Translations under genes and position numbers: made by a program | Notes under the pieces: generated by a model | The model's database searches: none | Told to the model about the DNA's origin: nothing | The model's input: only the letters and a program-made list of their open reading frames with translations | Part shown: piece after piece, positions 43,917-53,484 of the stretch | How positions within the stretch are numbered: the stretch's first letter is position 1 | Layout of the letters: every line of letters starts with the position of its first letter | NCBI GenBank assembly: GCA_963752935.1 | Contig: CAVWAL010000003.1 | Location: 80,209-144,208 of the forward strand | Direction: 5' to 3' | DNA from: RI-153 sp963752935 | GTDB lineage: Bacteria > Chloroflexota > Anaerolineae > Caldilineales > Caldilineaceae | Length of the DNA: 64,000 bases

Positions 43917-45309
43917 ATGCTGTTGGAAATCACGACAACGCATCGGCCGGCCACGGATCTTGGCTACCTTCTTCATAAACACCCGGATAAGCTCCAACGC
44001 TTCGAGCTGAGCTTCGGCGCGGCCCATGTCTTTTATCCCGAGGCTACTGCAGAACGCTGCACCGCCGCTCTACTCCTGGACATTGACCCGTTGAAGCTGA
44101 CACGGCGTGGCGCCGGTGCAAGCGATTTCGCACTGCAACCCTACGTCAACGACCGCCCTTATGTGGCGTCTTCCTTCCTGAGCGTAGCGATTGCCGACGT
44201 CTATCGAACCGCGCTCAATGGGCAATGCAAGAGCCATCCTGACCTGGCCATGACGCCAATCCCGTTGCAGGCGCGCCTGGCGGTGTTGCCCTGCCGGGGT
44301 GGTGAAGCCTTCCTCCGCAGCCTCTTTGAACCTCTGGGCTATCGGGTCGACGTGACGCGCCATCCACTGGATCCAGCTTTTGCCGACTGGGGCGACAGCA
44401 ACTACTACACGGTTGCCCTGGAACAAACCCTCCCGTTGGCCCAACTGTTGGTCCACCTCTATGTACTTGTGCCGGTGTTGGATGACCAAAAGCACTACTG
44501 GGTGACCGACGATGAGGTACAGAAGTTATTGGCGCGCGGCGGGGAATGGTTGGCAACCCACCCTGCGCAGGAGCAAATCGTGCGGCGCTATCTGCGCTAC
44601 CAACGCAAATTGACCCAGGCTGCGCTGGCCCAACTGAACGAGGAGTGTAACCGATCCCGACGCCGTGGAAGCCGTCCACAACGCTGAAGAGGAATGCGGA
44701 GAAGAGCAAATCGGGCTACACCAGCAACGCCTGCAGGCGGTAGTGACCGTATTGACAGAGGCGGGCGCAACCTCTGTCATGGATCTGGGGTGCGGTGAGG
44801 GTAAGTTGCTGCGCCAACTCTTACGCCACAAACGATTTGAACGGATTCTGGGCATGGACATTTCACCGCGGCGACTGGAGATTGCCGCCGAGCGGCTACG
44901 CCTGGAGACTCTGCCGGAGCGACAGCGCGCCCGTATCCAGTTGAACCACGGATCGCTCATTTATCGGGATGCCCGCCTGAGTGGCTACGATGCTGCCGCG
45001 GTGGTGGAAGTCATCGAACACCTGGATCCGTTCCGGCTGGCCTCCTTCGAGCGGGTACTCTTCGAGTTCGCGCATCCGTCACTCGTGGTGCTCACCACGC
45101 CGAACCGTGAGTACAATGTCATGTGGCCCAGCCTGCCTGCAGGCACCCTGCGTCATCGTGATCATCGTTTTGAATGGACACGCGCCGAATTCGCATCGTG
45201 GGCGCACAGAGTTGCCGCAGCCTATGGCTACACAGTCAGCATCGCGCCGATTGGCCCTGAAGTTGAGGGGATCGGCGCGCCCAGCCAGATGGGGGTCTTT
45301 CGTCGATGA
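43917..45309 (+). pseudogene. hen1: Hen1 RNA 3'-terminal 2'-O-methyltransferase, split by a frameshift
   Basis: The first frame (43917-44687) gives the Hen1 N-terminal ligase-activating domain, from MLLEITTTHRPATDLGYLLH to LTQAALAQLNEE. The second frame (open from 44665 to 45309) gives the methyltransferase domain: VMDLGCGEGKLLRQLL (SAM site), VVEVIEHLDP (ExxEH metal motif) and RHRDHRFEWTR. Reading continues smoothly if the frame shifts at about 44640-44655 (...QLNEE / VTDPDAVEAV...). Intact Hen1 is a single chain of about 460 aa. It marks repaired RNA 3' ends by 2'-O-methylation before Pnkp seals them. It could be truly broken, expressed as two chains, or an assembly error. The stop overlaps the pnkp start. 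Confidence 0.8.
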
Positions 45310-47882
45310 AAATCTCGATTCCAGAGCTAGCATTGGTGGTGTTGATCGGCCCTTCGGGAGCAGGGAAGTCCACCTTTGCCCGCACCCACTTTAAACCAAC
45401 CGAGATCCTCTCGTCGGACTACTGCCGCGCCCTGGTTTCTGACGATGAAAACGATCAGTCGGTCACAAACGATGCCTTTGACCTGCTTCACTACATTGCA
45501 GGCAAACGGCTGCGCAACCGACGGCTGGTGGTGGTCGACGCTACCAACGTCAAGCCGCAAGACCGCAAGCCGCTGGTTGAACTGGCGCGCCGTTACCACG
45601 TGCTGCCGGTCGCCATCGTGCTCAATCTGCCACCCCGTCTCTGCCACGAGCGCAACCACGCGCGACCGGAGCGGCGGTTTGGCTTCGGGGTGGTACAGCG
45701 CCACAGCCAGGAACTACGCCGTTCTCTGCGCGGGCTGAGCCGAGAGGGCTTCCGCTATATCTACACACTTCATTCTCCCGAAGAGGTTGCAGCGGTTACC
45801 ATTGAACGCACCCGGCTCTGGACGGATCTACGCCATGAGCACGGTCCTTTTGACATCATCGGCGATGTCCACGGCTGTTGCGATGAGCTGGAAGCGCTGC
45901 TTGAACGGCTCGGCTACGTCGATACGCAGGTTGCTTCCGACGAGCCGCTTACCTACCGTCGCCTCTTTTCGCATCCACAAGGACGCCGTGCGCTCTTTCT
46001 CGGCGATCTGGTCGATCGAGGGCCGCGCATCCTCGACACGGTACAATTGGTGCGCAACATGGTAATGGCCGGTCACGCCTTCTGTGTGCCCGGCAACCAT
46101 GATGTCAAACTGGTGAAGAAACTAAAGGGGCGTAATGTCAACACGGCACATGGCCTGCAATTGACGTTGGATGAGTTCGCGGCGCTACCCGAAGATCTGC
46201 GTGCGTCCCTTACACCACTGCTCGTGGACTTTCTGGATGGGCTGGTGAGCCACTTTGTGCTGGACGACGACAAGCTGGTCGTCGCCCATGCCGGCATGAA
46301 AGAGGAGATGCAAGGGCGCGCCTCGGGCGAAGTGCGCGAGTTTGCACTTTACGGCGAAACCACCGGTGAAACCGACGAATATGGCTTGCCGGTGCGCTAC
46401 AACTGGGCCGCAGAATACCGCGGCGAGGCCCTGGTGATCTACGGCCATACGCCTGTGCCCCACGCTGAATGGCTCAACCGCACATTAAACATCGACACAG
46501 GGTGTGTCTTTGGCGGCAGCTTGACCGCCCTGCGTTATCCCGAACTGCAACTGGTTTCCGTATCGGCGGCGGCTGAATATGCAGAACCGGCGCGTCCGCT
46601 GGGTGCGGCCGACATGAGATCGGCCCAGCACCGCCAGGATGACGTGCTCGACATTGCCGACGTAATGGGCAAGCGTATCATCAGCACCCGATTGATGGCC
46701 AACGTCACGGTGGAAGCCGGCCATAGCGCAGCCGCCCTGGAGATCATGAGTCGGTTTGCCCTCGATCCGAAGTGGCTGATCTACCTGCCCCCCACAATGT
46801 CTCCATGCGAAACCAGCCGGCATGAGGGGTATCTTGAGTATCCCACCGAAGCCTTCAGTTACTATCGCAAGGCGGGGGTGCACCAGGTGATCTGTGAAGA
46901 GAAACATATGGGATCGCGGGCAGTGGTGATGGTCTGCCGCGATGAAGCAAGCTCTGTATCGCGCTTCGGGGTGGTGGACCCACGATTGGGCGTCTGCTAT
47001 ACGCGGACGGGACGTCCTTTCTTCAACGATACAGAGCTAGAGCGCGCCATGCTGGTGCGGCTACACTCTGCGCTAACCCAAAGTGGATTTTGGGAGAAAT
47101 TGCAGACCGATTGGGTTTGCCTCGACTGTGAACTCATGCCCTGGTCGGTCAAAGCCCAGGAGCTGCTGGTGCAGCAGTATGCGCCTGTAGGGGTGGCGGG
47201 AGAGGTTGCGCTGGCGCAGGTGTCGACCGCGCTAGACAAAGCCCGCCAAAGAGGACTGCCTGTAGAGGAACTCGTTGAGCGTTGGGCAGACCGGCAGACC
47301 TATCTGACCGATTACCGTGACGCCTACCGTGGCTACTGTTGGACGGTAGATGATGTAGACGATCTGCGGCTGGCGCCTTTCCATATCCTGGCGACAGAAG
47401 GGGCCGTCCACGCGGACAGAGACCACCACTGGCATATGACGACGATCTCCGCCTTCACTGAAGCCGGTGCACCCCTGCTTCAGCGTACCGATTATCGGCT
47501 GGTCGATCTGGACGATCCAGAAAGTGAAGCCGCCGCCACTGCCTGGTGGGAAACGCTCACCGGCGGCGGCGGGGAAGGCATGGTGGTCAAGCCACTCTCC
47601 TTTGTCGCAGAGGATAGACGGGGGCTGGTGCAGCCTGCGGTCAAATGCCGGGGACGTGATTACCTGCGCATCATCTACGGGCCGGAATACAGCGAAGCCG
47701 GCACCCTGGCCACGTTACGCCGCCGCGGGCTAGGACGCAAGCGCGGACTGGCGGCGCGTGAGTTCGCTCTGGGCGTCGAAGCCCTGGAGCGCTTCGCGCG
47801 CCGCGAACCACTCTATCGGGTACATGAATGTGTTTTCGGAGTGCTGGCACTGGAAAGCGAGCCGGTCGACCCCCGGTTGTAG
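45306..47882 (+). CDS. pnkp: Polynucleotide kinase-phosphatase/ligase Pnkp (RNA repair)
   Basis: An 858-aa protein with three catalytic modules. The 5'-kinase has P-loop GPSGAGKST at residues 15-23. The metallophosphatase has DIIGDVHGCCDEL (about 180-192), GDLVDRGPRI and VPGNHD. The C-terminal adenylyltransferase/ligase carries EEKHMGSRAV, with the nucleotidyl lysine at about 533, and MVVKPLSF near the end. It heals and, with Hen1, seals broken RNAs such as ribotoxin-cleaved tRNAs. Length fits bacterial Pnkp (about 850-870 aa). ATG overlaps the hen1 stop (ATGA), so translation is coupled. Confidence 0.94.
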   Translation: MKISIPELALVVLIGPSGAGKSTFARTHFKPTEILSSDYCRALVSDDENDQSVTNDAFDLLHYIAGKRLRNRRLVVVDATNVKPQDRKPLVELARRYHVLPVAIVLNLPPRLCHERNHARPERRFGFGVVQRHSQELRRSLRGLSREGFRYIYTLHSPEEVAAVTIERTRLWTDLRHEHGPFDIIGDVHGCCDELEALLERLGYVDTQVASDEPLTYRRLFSHPQGRRALFLGDLVDRGPRILDTVQLVRNMVMAGHAFCVPGNHDVKLVKKLKGRNVNTAHGLQLTLDEFAALPEDLRASLTPLLVDFLDGLVSHFVLDDDKLVVAHAGMKEEMQGRASGEVREFALYGETTGETDEYGLPVRYNWAAEYRGEALVIYGHTPVPHAEWLNRTLNIDTGCVFGGSLTALRYPELQLVSVSAAAEYAEPARPLGAADMRSAQHRQDDVLDIADVMGKRIISTRLMANVTVEAGHSAAALEIMSRFALDPKWLIYLPPTMSPCETSRHEGYLEYPTEAFSYYRKAGVHQVICEEKHMGSRAVVMVCRDEASSVSRFGVVDPRLGVCYTRTGRPFFNDTELERAMLVRLHSALTQSGFWEKLQTDWVCLDCELMPWSVKAQELLVQQYAPVGVAGEVALAQVSTALDKARQRGLPVEELVERWADRQTYLTDYRDAYRGYCWTVDDVDDLRLAPFHILATEGAVHADRDHHWHMTTISAFTEAGAPLLQRTDYRLVDLDDPESEAAATAWWETLTGGGGEGMVVKPLSFVAEDRRGLVQPAVKCRGRDYLRIIYGPEYSEAGTLATLRRRGLGRKRGLAAREFALGVEALERFARREPLYRVHECVFGVLALESEPVDPRL

Positions 47883-47982
47883 CGACGCCACGTCCGTACC
47901 GTCTGCCGCTGCTCCTCCTCTCGGGGCCCCGCTTCCGGTCGTCGGACGTACCTTTCTACCTTGTCAATGATCCGTTAAGTTC

Positions 47983-48011
47983 CACACCGACATTACTCGG
48001 ACAGCGGTGTG
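47983..48011. terminator. Inverted repeat between convergent pnkp and Gfo/Idh genes
   Basis: CACACCG (47983-47989) and CGGTGTG (48005-48011), perfect 7-base arms with a 15-base loop in the 205-base gap between the convergent genes. No T-run; possible bidirectional terminator. Nothing else is recognised in 47883-48087. Confidence 0.35.
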
Positions 48012-48087
48012 CGTTCTCTGACGTCTCTGGAGGGAACGCGCGATGCCGGGCAGACACGGCCAACGGTGGACGAATCGGGCGCGATAG

Positions 48088-49125
48088 CTACACCGGCGAA
48101 ATCTGCCGGCATTGCTCCATCACCTTGATCACCCGGCGCACGCTCTCCGGCGTCACCACCAGTGGCGCGCCCTCACGGATTGTTTGGTAGAGATCCACGT
48201 AGTATGCCTCGTAGCCGGGACCAGTCTGATCGGCGGCGCGCCAGCTATCTTCGATCCATGTGATCTCGTCGCGGTTGTAGCTGCGCCCTTCGGTGGGCGA
48301 AGGATCGAGTGCGCGTGGGGCCAGTTTCGATTCGTCGACGATGCGCCAACGCAGTTCGTTCAGGCTGCCGGTCAGTCCGCCCTTGGTGCCCATGATGTGC
48401 CAAAACTCCCCAGGGTAAGCGCAGGCGGCGCTCATTTCCATATCGACGGTCGGTGTCCCCTCGCCTTTGAAGACGAGCTTGACATGATCATCGGCGTCAC
48501 CCATCGTCAACGTCCGATCCAGATGACAGTAGATCTGATCGGGCTCGCCTTCACCGAAGAGTTGCATCACCAGGTCGATGAAATGAGGGCCGGTGTTGTT
48601 AAGTGTCCCCCCGCCGTATTCCTTCAACGTCTGCCGATCCCACCGACGGCCAAAGTTCGACGCCGTCACACGAATCTGCACGATCCGCCCCAAGGCGCCC
48701 GACTCAATCAGCGAGCGCACCCTGGCGAAATGGGCGTCGTAGCGTCGGTTCTGAAAGATCGTAAGGATGGAGTCACTCTCCTGGGCGGCCGCCACCATGC
48801 GATCGGCGTCGTCCAACGAAGTGGCCATCGGCTTCTCACAGACGACGTGCTTGCCTGCCGCCAGCGCGGCGATGGAGAGGTCCGCGTGCAAATGGCTGGG
48901 CAGCGAAAGCACCACCAGTTCTACCGCCGGATCGGCCAGCAGTTCGCCGTAAGCGGTGTAAGCCATACAGTCGAAACGTTCAACGGCTTCGTTGCGGCGC
49001 GCCTCGTCGGCATCGACCACAGCAACCACACGATACTGCTCCGGCAACATCTCCAATAAGCGCGCATGGATACTCCAACCGCTACGACCAAGGCCGGCAA
49101 TGCCAACGCGAATCGGTTCAGACAT
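48088..49125 (-). CDS. Gfo/Idh/MocA-family NAD(P)-dependent oxidoreductase (1)
   Basis: A 345-aa sugar or inositol dehydrogenase-like protein. The Rossmann motif is GIAGLGRSGWSIHARLL, followed by VVCEKPMAT (EKP motif) and NNTGPHFIDLVMQLFG, whose GxHxxD is usual in the active site. The ATG at 49125 has CAGGAGGACC upstream; the open frame to 49512 overlaps the next gene. Last gene of the minus-strand sugar unit (epimerase, DapA-like, this gene). Substrate unknown, probably a sugar or sugar acid. Confidence 0.9.
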   Translation of the reverse strand: MSEPIRVGIAGLGRSGWSIHARLLEMLPEQYRVVAVVDADEARRNEAVERFDCMAYTAYGELLADPAVELVVLSLPSHLHADLSIAALAAGKHVVCEKPMATSLDDADRMVAAAQESDSILTIFQNRRYDAHFARVRSLIESGALGRIVQIRVTASNFGRRWDRQTLKEYGGGTLNNTGPHFIDLVMQLFGEGEPDQIYCHLDRTLTMGDADDHVKLVFKGEGTPTVDMEMSAACAYPGEFWHIMGTKGGLTGSLNELRWRIVDESKLAPRALDPSPTEGRSYNRDEITWIEDSWRAADQTGPGYEAYYVDLYQTIREGAPLVVTPESVRRVIKVMEQCRQISPV

Positions 49126-49169
49126 AGGTCCTCCTGAGGGGGATAAAATGGATAGAAGGCATGACGACG

Positions 49170-50234
49170 CTACCCATCCAGCCACTCTGCCAGATGTGCG
49201 GCTACAAATTCGTCGTCGTTTAGCGCCGGATAGGCAGCGTGGACACGTTGGATCTCGGCCACCTGTCCTGGCGCCAGTTGCTCGTGCGGATTGAGTGTCA
49301 GCGTGCTCTGCATGAGTCCCTGCTGTTGCAGTACCCAATGAATACCGGGAATACAGCCCCGGTAGGCGTTGGCGGCATCGAAAATTGCAGCGTTGGCGTC
49401 GGTCAACTGCGCTCCGTAGGTGAGCCAATGGGGATAATCCAGGCGGCCGGCAGCACGCTGGGTGTGGATGGCGTCCAACGTTTCTACAACGCGTCGGGTC
49501 CATACGGCCCACTGACCGAGCAGACCACCCACGAAGTGGATCGGTTCACCGTCGGGCATGAGGATGAAATCGGTAATGAGATCGACGATGATATTGTCAT
49601 CGTTTCCCGTATAGAGCGCGATGTCGTTCTGGCGGCCGGAGGCGGCAATTGCACGCACAACGTCGATGGTCTGGTAGCGGTTAAATGGGGCTACTTTAAT
49701 GGCGACAACGTTTTCAATCTCCACAAAACGGCGCCAAAATTCATAACCGAGGACACGCCCGCCCACCGCCGGTTGCAGGTAGAAACCCACCAAAGGGATC
49801 CGCTCTGCCACACGCGCACAGTGATCCAGCAGTTGTGCGTCGGTGGCGTCGCCGAAGGCAGCTAAGCTGAGCAATCCGGCATGGTACCCCAGCGAAAGCG
49901 CCAGATCCGCCTCGCCCAGCACCTGTTCCGTTTTGCCCACCAGCCCTGCGATCTTCAAAATCGGTCGAGGAAAATGACGCTGAAACTCATCCACAGTGTC
50001 GACAGCCAGCGAGAGGACCTGCGACAACAGATCAGTGCCAGGATCGTGGATCTCGAATTGGGTGGTGTGAACACCTACGGCCACGCCACCGACGCCGGCA
50101 GCACAGTAGTAGCGGGTCAGGGCACGCTGACGTGCTACATCGAGCCGGCGATCCGGTGTCAACGCCAGCGGGTGCGCGGGGATGACCGTTCCCTGTCGGA
50201 GTAGGTCGCGCAAATCTGGAGCCAGGGCAATCAT
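49170..50234 (-). CDS. Dihydrodipicolinate synthase/N-acetylneuraminate lyase-family protein
   Basis: A 354-aa class-I aldolase-type TIM barrel. The Schiff-base lysine is in ENVVAIKVAPFNRYQT, and the GFYLQPAVGG segment occupies the place of the conserved YxxP tyrosine region. It is about 50 residues longer than DapA. Members cleave or form 2-keto acids, including sugar-acid aldolases; in this context a sugar-acid step is more likely than lysine synthesis. The ATG at 50234 overlaps the epimerase stop (TGATG), so translation is coupled. Confidence 0.85.
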   Translation of the reverse strand: MIALAPDLRDLLRQGTVIPAHPLALTPDRRLDVARQRALTRYYCAAGVGGVAVGVHTTQFEIHDPGTDLLSQVLSLAVDTVDEFQRHFPRPILKIAGLVGKTEQVLGEADLALSLGYHAGLLSLAAFGDATDAQLLDHCARVAERIPLVGFYLQPAVGGRVLGYEFWRRFVEIENVVAIKVAPFNRYQTIDVVRAIAASGRQNDIALYTGNDDNIIVDLITDFILMPDGEPIHFVGGLLGQWAVWTRRVVETLDAIHTQRAAGRLDYPHWLTYGAQLTDANAAIFDAANAYRGCIPGIHWVLQQQGLMQSTLTLNPHEQLAPGQVAEIQRVHAAYPALNDDEFVAAHLAEWLDG

Positions 50235-51305
50235 CAAAACCTCCCATCACGGGTCTCGAAGTGTGTCGGTTTGTTGAGTGTTGCACCACCTCGCTGCACC
50301 CGATCTGCTATCCGATCAAGCAACTGATCAAGCGAAACGCTGGGGTAGCCAAAGAGCCGCTGGGCCCTGGCTGCGTTGCTCAAGAGCGCGGTTTCGCGCT
50401 CTTCCCCACTAAAGCGGGGATCGACCCCAAATATCTTACCAAACTGTTGCGCAACTCGCCGAATCGAAACGGTCTCGGGTCCGGTTACATTGAGGACGAA
50501 CGGCGGAGTAGCGCAATGTTCGAGCAGCGCCAACGCCTGCCCATTGGCGTCGCCCTGCCAAATGACGTTGGCCGCCCCCATGTTCAAATCAACAGGCCGT
50601 CCGGATAACACCTTCTGCGCCACATCCACAAGCACGCCGTAGCGCATCTCGACGGCGTAGTTCAAGCGCATGATGGCGCAGCGCAGTCCGTGAACGAGGG
50701 AGAAGTACTCGAAAATGCGTTCTCGGCCCAGGCACGAGGACGCATACTCACCCACCGGCTGCACACCATCGTGCCTCGCGCGAGCCACCCTCGACAATAG
50801 GCGTCAGCGGGTAGACATTGCCGGTGGAAAAGACGACGATGCGGGCGTCTAGATAGCGTTCGCAGGCCAGAGCAGGGAGATAACTGTTGATCGCCCATGT
50901 CATGTGCTGGTTGCCGGTAGTGCCGAACTTCTGCCCGGCCATAAAGATCACGTGTTGACTATCGGGCAAATTCGCCCATTGCGACCGATCCAGCAGATCG
51001 CAGGCAATGGTGTGTACTCCCGCATCTTCAAGTTCCTTGCGCATGTGGGGCTGACTGAAACGTGCCACGCCGTAGACACGGTGGGGCAGTCCCAATTGCG
51101 CGAAGGCACGCACAGCCATGCGCGCCAGGGTGGGCCCCATCTTGCCGCTGACACCCAGAATCACCAGATCACCGTCCACCTGGCGTAAGGCTGCCAATGC
51201 AGGCAACGTTGGCCGAGAAAGGAGATCTTCAAGCTGTGGCATAGAGACAATGTGTGATGGAAGTTGGGTCGACTGGTCAGACGCAGGGAGAGTGGGGTTT
51301 GCCAT
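50234..51305 (-). pseudogene. NAD-dependent epimerase/dehydratase-like protein, frameshifted
   Basis: The first frame starts at ATG 51305 and reads to YPLTPIVEGGSREA, containing LVILGVSGKMGPTLARMAVR (Rossmann GxxGxxG) and VVFSTGNVYP. The second frame resumes at HDGVQPVGEYASSCLGRERIF, whose Tyr and the preceding Ser fit the SDR active site, and runs to 50234. The shift lies at about 50770-50785. Joined, the protein would be about 355 aa, normal for the family. Strong promoter and operator lie upstream. A broken gene and an assembly indel are both possible. Confidence 0.75.
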
Positions 51306-51376
51306 AAATAGGCCTACCTTTGCACGGCCGCGATGGGATTGGATCTTTTGCCGGAGAAGAGATGTGAAACAAGCAT

Positions 51377-51397
51377 TTAGTTCGTACCCAGAACTAA
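51377..51397. promoter_or_regulatory. ROK operator, TTAGTTC-N7-GAACTAA palindrome
   Basis: Perfect 7-base arms (51377-51383 and 51391-51397). It sits 9-29 bases downstream of the -10 box of the leftward promoter, over its start point, as expected for a repressor site. A degenerate copy with the same spacing lies at 51500-51520 in front of the ROK gene. Assignment to the adjacent ROK regulator is inferred. Confidence 0.65.
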
Positions 51398-51405
51398 TAG
51401 ATAGG

Positions 51406-51434
51406 ATTTTAGCATTAAAACCCGCCTGTGTCAA
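51406..51434 (-). promoter_or_regulatory. Sigma-70-type promoter for the epimerase/DapA/Gfo-Idh unit
   Basis: On the minus strand TTGACA (51434-51429) and TAAAAT (51411-51406) are separated by exactly 17 bases, matching the consensus at 11 of 12 positions. The operator palindrome overlaps the expected start site. Confidence 0.75.
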
Positions 51435-51458
51435 TCCATTTTGGCCTGCAATTGGGTG

Positions 51459-51487
51459 TTGACGCTGCAAAAATAGTGTGCTACCAT
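51459..51487 (+). promoter_or_regulatory. Sigma-70-type promoter for the ROK gene
   Basis: TTGACG (51459-51464), a 17-base spacer, then TACCAT (51482-51487) preceded by a TGTGC extension. A TTAGTTC half-site begins 13 bases after the -10, consistent with autorepression. Confidence 0.65.
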
Positions 51488-51572
51488 ACAAACAGCCAGT
51501 TAGTTCATCTTAAACACAAACTTAGTCGTCCTCCACAGCGTACGTTGCCGCCACTGCGACGTTGGCTCCTAC

Positions 51573-52832
51573 ATGGCACTTAGGCTCGACAGCAGCAAAG
51601 AAATCAATCGCCGGCTCATCCTCGAACAGATCCGCACAAGCGATGCCATCTCTCGCAGTGAAATCGTGGACGCAACCGGCCTGAGCAAAGCAGCCGTGTC
51701 GACGCTTGTGGGCGAACTTATCGACGCCGGCCTGGTCGAAGAAACCGGTAGCCAGAGCACCGCCATTGGACGACCCCGGATTCAACTCTCTTTGATCGCA
51801 CAGGCAGGGCTGGCTATCGGGGCTGAGTTGACCAATCAGGAGTGCCGCGTCATTCTTACCGATTTGCGTGCGACACCGTTGCGTCACGTCGAACATCCTG
51901 TGCCGGGGAACGATCTGTCGCCCGATGCCCTGCTCGATTTTCTGAAACGCTGCGTGGACGAGATCACCGAAGGCCTTGATCGGACACAGATTGTGGGCAT
52001 GGGCGTTACTATCCCTGGTGTCGTCGACCCATCGACGGCGACTGTGTTGCTTTCGGTCTTGTTGCCGTGGCGCAATGTCTCGTTGAACCAGGGATTGGCC
52101 CGTCGCTTCTCCTTTCCGGTGGCCGTATTTTCGCGGGGGAGCGCCGCCACCTGGGGTGAGCGCTGGTATGGAGCAGGGCAGAACGTGCGCAACATGCTCT
52201 ACATACGCGCAGGCAACGGCATCGTCGCCGGGCTGGTGATCAACGGACAGCCCTACCTGGGCCAGGGATTTGGCGCAGGCGAGCTTGGGCATGTCACCGT
52301 GCAGCCAGATGGGATCCTCTGTCGCTGCGGCAATCAAGGATGTCTGGCCACTGTTGCCACCAGCGAAGCGCTCTTGAACCGTGTGCGTCAACTCTTACGG
52401 GAGAACCCCGGCAACGCACTCTGGCGTGAACTGGACAATCAGTTGGATCACATCACACTGGCCGATCTGATCCGAGTGGCTCTTGCAGGCAACCGGCTTG
52501 TGCAGCAGGCCTTTGCCGAAGTGGCACGCTGGTTGGCGATTGCGCTGGCTTCAGCCATCAACTTGCTCAATCTCGACGTCATCATCGTCGGTGGTCCAAT
52601 GATGGCCGCGGGTGAGATTCTGTTAAAGCCGCTGCGCGCAGAACTCAGCCACCACGCGCTGCCCACCCACCTGGCCCGCGTCGAAATCGTCGCCTCGACA
52701 CTCAAAGAAAACGCGCCCTCGATCGGCGCTGCCAGTCTAATCCTGCATGAACTGATGTCGCCTTCACCCTTGCCCATGAAGCTGGTCAGTTTCGAAAACA
52801 GGGCGACTCTCTTCTCTACCACAGCCATCTGA
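51573..52832 (+). CDS. ROK-family transcriptional repressor
   Basis: A 419-aa protein. The N-terminal winged HTH reads SRSEIVDATGLSKAAVSTLVGELIDAGLVEE (about residues 28-58, cited as motif span). The ROK sugar-kinase-like domain follows, with GMGVTIPGVVD, GELGHVTVQPDG and the zinc motif CRCGNQGC. Such proteins are NagC/XylR-type repressors released by a sugar or sugar phosphate. It is divergent from the epimerase unit, with palindromic operators between. The ATG at 51573 has no clear ribosome site, so the start is less certain. Confidence 0.88.
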   Translation: MALRLDSSKEINRRLILEQIRTSDAISRSEIVDATGLSKAAVSTLVGELIDAGLVEETGSQSTAIGRPRIQLSLIAQAGLAIGAELTNQECRVILTDLRATPLRHVEHPVPGNDLSPDALLDFLKRCVDEITEGLDRTQIVGMGVTIPGVVDPSTATVLLSVLLPWRNVSLNQGLARRFSFPVAVFSRGSAATWGERWYGAGQNVRNMLYIRAGNGIVAGLVINGQPYLGQGFGAGELGHVTVQPDGILCRCGNQGCLATVATSEALLNRVRQLLRENPGNALWRELDNQLDHITLADLIRVALAGNRLVQQAFAEVARWLAIALASAINLLNLDVIIVGGPMMAAGEILLKPLRAELSHHALPTHLARVEIVASTLKENAPSIGAASLILHELMSPSPLPMKLVSFENRATLFSTTAI

Positions 52833-52897
52833 TCCACCCGGCTGCACACTGAACAACTACCGATGCCCGTTTTGGGCCAACCGCACTCAAGGAAACC

Positions 52898-53329
52898 GTG
52901 ATGCAGTTCTATCCAGCCCAGAAGGCTGCTGCGGATCGAGTCCTCGGTGGCGGCAGTACGAAGGTAGTCGCGGCCTACAACAAAGTCGTCTTTCGCACCG
53001 CTGCCCACGCTGCTCAGCTTCCAGGGTGTGGACCGCCGCCGCGCTTGCCATCGACGGCAAAAATCGATCCCTACAGCAGCGTTCACATCTTCGACCGCGG
53101 CGAGATGGAGTGGCAAGCCACTGTCACTCTGGACGAGCCGTGCAGCGAACTCATCGCGCTGCCCGACGGCAGCGCCCTGCTCTTTGCCGGCGCTCGGGCG
53201 TGGACAGTCGATCCACATGACGGCGCCCGTGTCCACGCCGCCGATCTGCCCGGCCCGGCGTACACAGCAACGGTGAGCAACGGCAACGTCTATTTCGCGC
53301 ATCTCACCGAGTTGTACCGACTGTCGTAG
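52898..53329 (+). pseudogene. Fragment of a beta-propeller-like protein
   Basis: The last 90 codons read as coherent protein (IDPYSSVHIFDRGEMEW..., ELIALPDGSALLFAG, GNVYFAHLTELYRL) and look like one or two blades of a PQQ/WD-type propeller. The first 55 codons look non-coding, while the +2 frame near 53028 briefly reads WTAAALAIDG, which would fit just upstream. It is therefore probably the 3' end of a decayed gene. Function cannot be named. Confidence 0.4.
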
Positions 53330-53484
53330 ATTTGGGTTCTTGTCTCAGAAGACTACCGGGCCGAGTATGTTGCGGCCGGTGGCGATAGCCCAGCCCACAT
53401 CTGTGTCCATCTGTGTTCGGTCTCTGCATCCTAAAAATCTTACCCGTGTCCCACCCCTACAAATCCGCGTGCAAAGGAGCAATC

